This document shows, one piece after another, positions 62,816-64,000 of a stretch of 64,000 nt of DNA. This DNA comes from an uncultured Clostridia bacterium (GTDB taxonomy: Bacteria > Bacillota > Clostridia > Christensenellales > Borkfalkiaceae), in the NCBI GenBank assembly GCA_947632195.1, contig CANROE010000001.1, positions 1 through 64,000 of the forward strand, given 5' to 3'. Numbering within the stretch: the first letter of the stretch is position 1; each line of letters opens with the position of its first letter. A program made the position numbers and the translations under genes. The notes under the pieces are model-generated. The model had not been told where the DNA came from. It saw only the letters and a program-made list of their open reading frames with translations, and searched no databases.

Positions 62816-62844
62816 ATTATAGCCCCGCAGGCGAAAAAAGTCAA
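62816..62844 (-). promoter_or_regulatory. Vegetative promoter of the cmk operon
   Basis: On the minus strand TTGACT (62844-62839), 17-base spacer, TATAAT (62821-62816). Confidence 0.8.
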
Positions 62845-62860
62845 CAACTTTGCGTCTTTT

Positions 62861-64000
62861 TCATTCCTTTGGAATGCCCTTTCCCGCCGCGTAGCCCGTT
62901 GCAAAGGCGATGTGCAGGTTAAAACCGCCCGTAAGGGCGTCTAAATCGAGCGCCTCGCCGCAAAAAGCGAGCCCGCGCACGAGCTTGCTCTGCATGGTCC
63001 TGGGATCGATCTCCCCGAGCGAGACTCCGCCCGAAGTTATGACCGCCTCGTCAAATCCGCGCAACTTTACGGGGTGCAGCGGGAACCCTTTGAGCGCGGA
63101 CAGAAGGTTTCTGCGCTCCTCCGCCGTAACCGCGTTCGCCTGCTTTTCGGGGGAAATTTTTGCCGCCTCCAAGACATAAAGCCCCAGATTCTGCGGCAAA
63201 AACCTGCGGATCACGTTCTTCATGCGCTCGTTTTTGCATTCGGCAAAGTCGCGCAGCAGGCGCGCGTCGAGCTGCGTTTCGTCGAGGGCGGGTTTGAAAT
63301 CGAGGGACAGGGAAAGCTCCTTTGCGGGCGTCCGGTTGATCCATGCGGAAAGGCTCAAAACGAGCGGCCCGCTCACGCCGTAGTGGGTAAAGAGCAGCTC
63401 TCCCATCTGGGAAAAGAGGGTCTTGTTCCCACGGCGGCAGCAAAGGACGCAGTTTTTGACCGAGATCCCCTGCGCGGCCGTAAGCGTCTCCGCCGTTTCG
63501 AGCCCCACGAGCGAGGGCACGCAGGGCACGACCGTATGCCCCGCCTCCCTTGCAAAGCGCAGGCCGTCTCCCGTCGAGCCGGTGGAAGGATAGCTCAGTC
63601 CTCCCGTCGCGACAATGCAAAAATCACAAAAAATCTCCTCATCGGCAAGTATTATGCCACGCATAATACTCTGCAAAAGGTCGATTTTCAAAACTTCGCT
63701 GTTGAGTTTGAAGAAAACTCCCGCCTCGCGGCACATTTTTTCAAGCGTTTTCGTCACATCGCTGGCATGATCGGAGACGGGAAACACGCGGTTTCCACGC
63801 TCTGTTTTGAGGCTGAGACCGTGATTTTCGAGAAGTTCCATCAAGGCTTGCGGCGGGAAACGGTACACTGCGCCGCGCAAAAACCTCTCCCCGCGCACGA
63901 CATTTTGCAAAAATTCGTCGGGCGGGCAGTCGTTGGTGAGGTTGCACCTCCCCTTCCCCGTGATGTAAATTTTTTTGCCGAGTTTTTCGTTTTTCTCGAC
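62861..64000 (-). CDS. BaiN/HI0933-family NAD(P)/FAD-dependent oxidoreductase (partial)
   Basis: The frame is open to the window edge, so the N-terminal FAD-binding GG motif is missing. The visible 379 residues start EKNEKLGKKIYITGKGRCNLTND, diagnostic of the family, and end with EALDLDALTGGFNLHIAFATGYAAGKG. A palindrome copy (63648-63670) encodes SIMRGII. The family includes BaiN of bile acid metabolism, but most members are uncharacterised. Confidence 0.9.
   Translation of the reverse strand, partial: VEKNEKLGKKIYITGKGRCNLTNDCPPDEFLQNVVRGERFLRGAVYRFPPQALMELLENHGLSLKTERGNRVFPVSDHASDVTKTLEKMCREAGVFFKLNSEVLKIDLLQSIMRGIILADEEIFCDFCIVATGGLSYPSTGSTGDGLRFAREAGHTVVPCVPSLVGLETAETLTAAQGISVKNCVLCCRRGNKTLFSQMGELLFTHYGVSGPLVLSLSAWINRTPAKELSLSLDFKPALDETQLDARLLRDFAECKNERMKNVIRRFLPQNLGLYVLEAAKISPEKQANAVTAEERRNLLSALKGFPLHPVKLRGFDEAVITSGGVSLGEIDPRTMQSKLVRGLAFCGEALDLDALTGGFNLHIAFATGYAAGKGIPKE
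63648..63670. repeat. Dispersed palindrome, variant copy in the flavoprotein gene
   Basis: AGTATTATGC-CAC-GCATAATACT: perfect 10-base arms around a 3-base centre. On the coding (minus) strand the centre is GTG, like the copy at 29261-29279. Confidence 0.75.

Noticed and set aside
61075-62922. 615-codon plus-strand frame opposite plsC and cmk
   Set aside because: Spans two clear minus-strand genes and their junction; shadow frame.

Overview
The window is chromosomal DNA of an endospore-forming, low-repeat Clostridia-type Firmicute (Bacillota) with fairly high G+C. The evidence is the complete spoIIIA operon, spoIVB, a spoIIM-like gene, two dacF/dacB-type carboxypeptidases, gerW (ytfJ), scpAB, the GlgC/GlgD pair, and an IspH-ribosomal protein S1 fusion. 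An uncultured gut Christensenellales-like lineage would fit, but that placement is inference. No rRNA, tRNA, CRISPR array, transposase or phage structural gene was seen.

Layout. 1-6,800: accessory genes (a partial CPKC protein, a YdeI-family protein, a GH51 arabinofuranosidase, a two-gene membrane/exported operon) with repeat-rich spacers and a structured minus-strand leader or small RNA at about 6,854-6,995. 7,089-11,505: spoIIIAA-AH. 11,565-19,567: asp23-like, nusB, folD, ispA, dxs, tlyA, nadK, argR, recN, the conserved clostridial isoprenoid/NAD/repair cluster, mostly with overlapping genes. 20,013-21,023: spoIVB. 21,024-29,130: an accessory block (iron alcohol dehydrogenase, sugar ABC importer without ATPase, two-component system) cut into two cassettes by repeated copies of the spoIVB 3' end. 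29,169-34,684: spoIIM-like, dacF, lysA, M50 peptidase, scpA, scpB. 34,685-36,900: a second accessory patch (zinc ribbon/DUF4190, XRE repressor, PH-domain membrane protein) inserted in the usual scpB-DUF2953-gerW order. 36,904-39,537: DUF2953, gerW, a second carboxypeptidase, rluB. 39,615-42,845: lexA with a divergent Cys-rich peptide, hflX, and a XerS-like tyrosine recombinase with a dif-like inverted repeat just upstream. 43,259-53,398: one minus-strand glycogen operon, glgB-glgC-glgD-glgA-glgP-GH13. 53,635-64,000: DUF815 ATPase-like gene, murC, csp, htpG, ispH-rpsA fusion, plsC, an aroH-cmk fusion, and a BaiN/HI0933 flavoprotein running off the end.

Most striking observations: (1) three copies of the spoIVB 3' end flank two accessory cassettes like attachment sites; (2) a short perfect palindrome, consensus TACTATGTCAGACATAGTA, is dispersed in at least eight copies, five of them inside conserved genes; (3) a single XerS-like recombinase has a candidate dif site directly upstream; (4) several genes have good promoters that place the start of transcription at or within about 8 nt of the start codon, with no ribosome binding site; (5) a chorismate mutase-cytidylate kinase fusion; (6) a DUF815 protein whose Walker A lysine and Walker B acidic pair are both altered.
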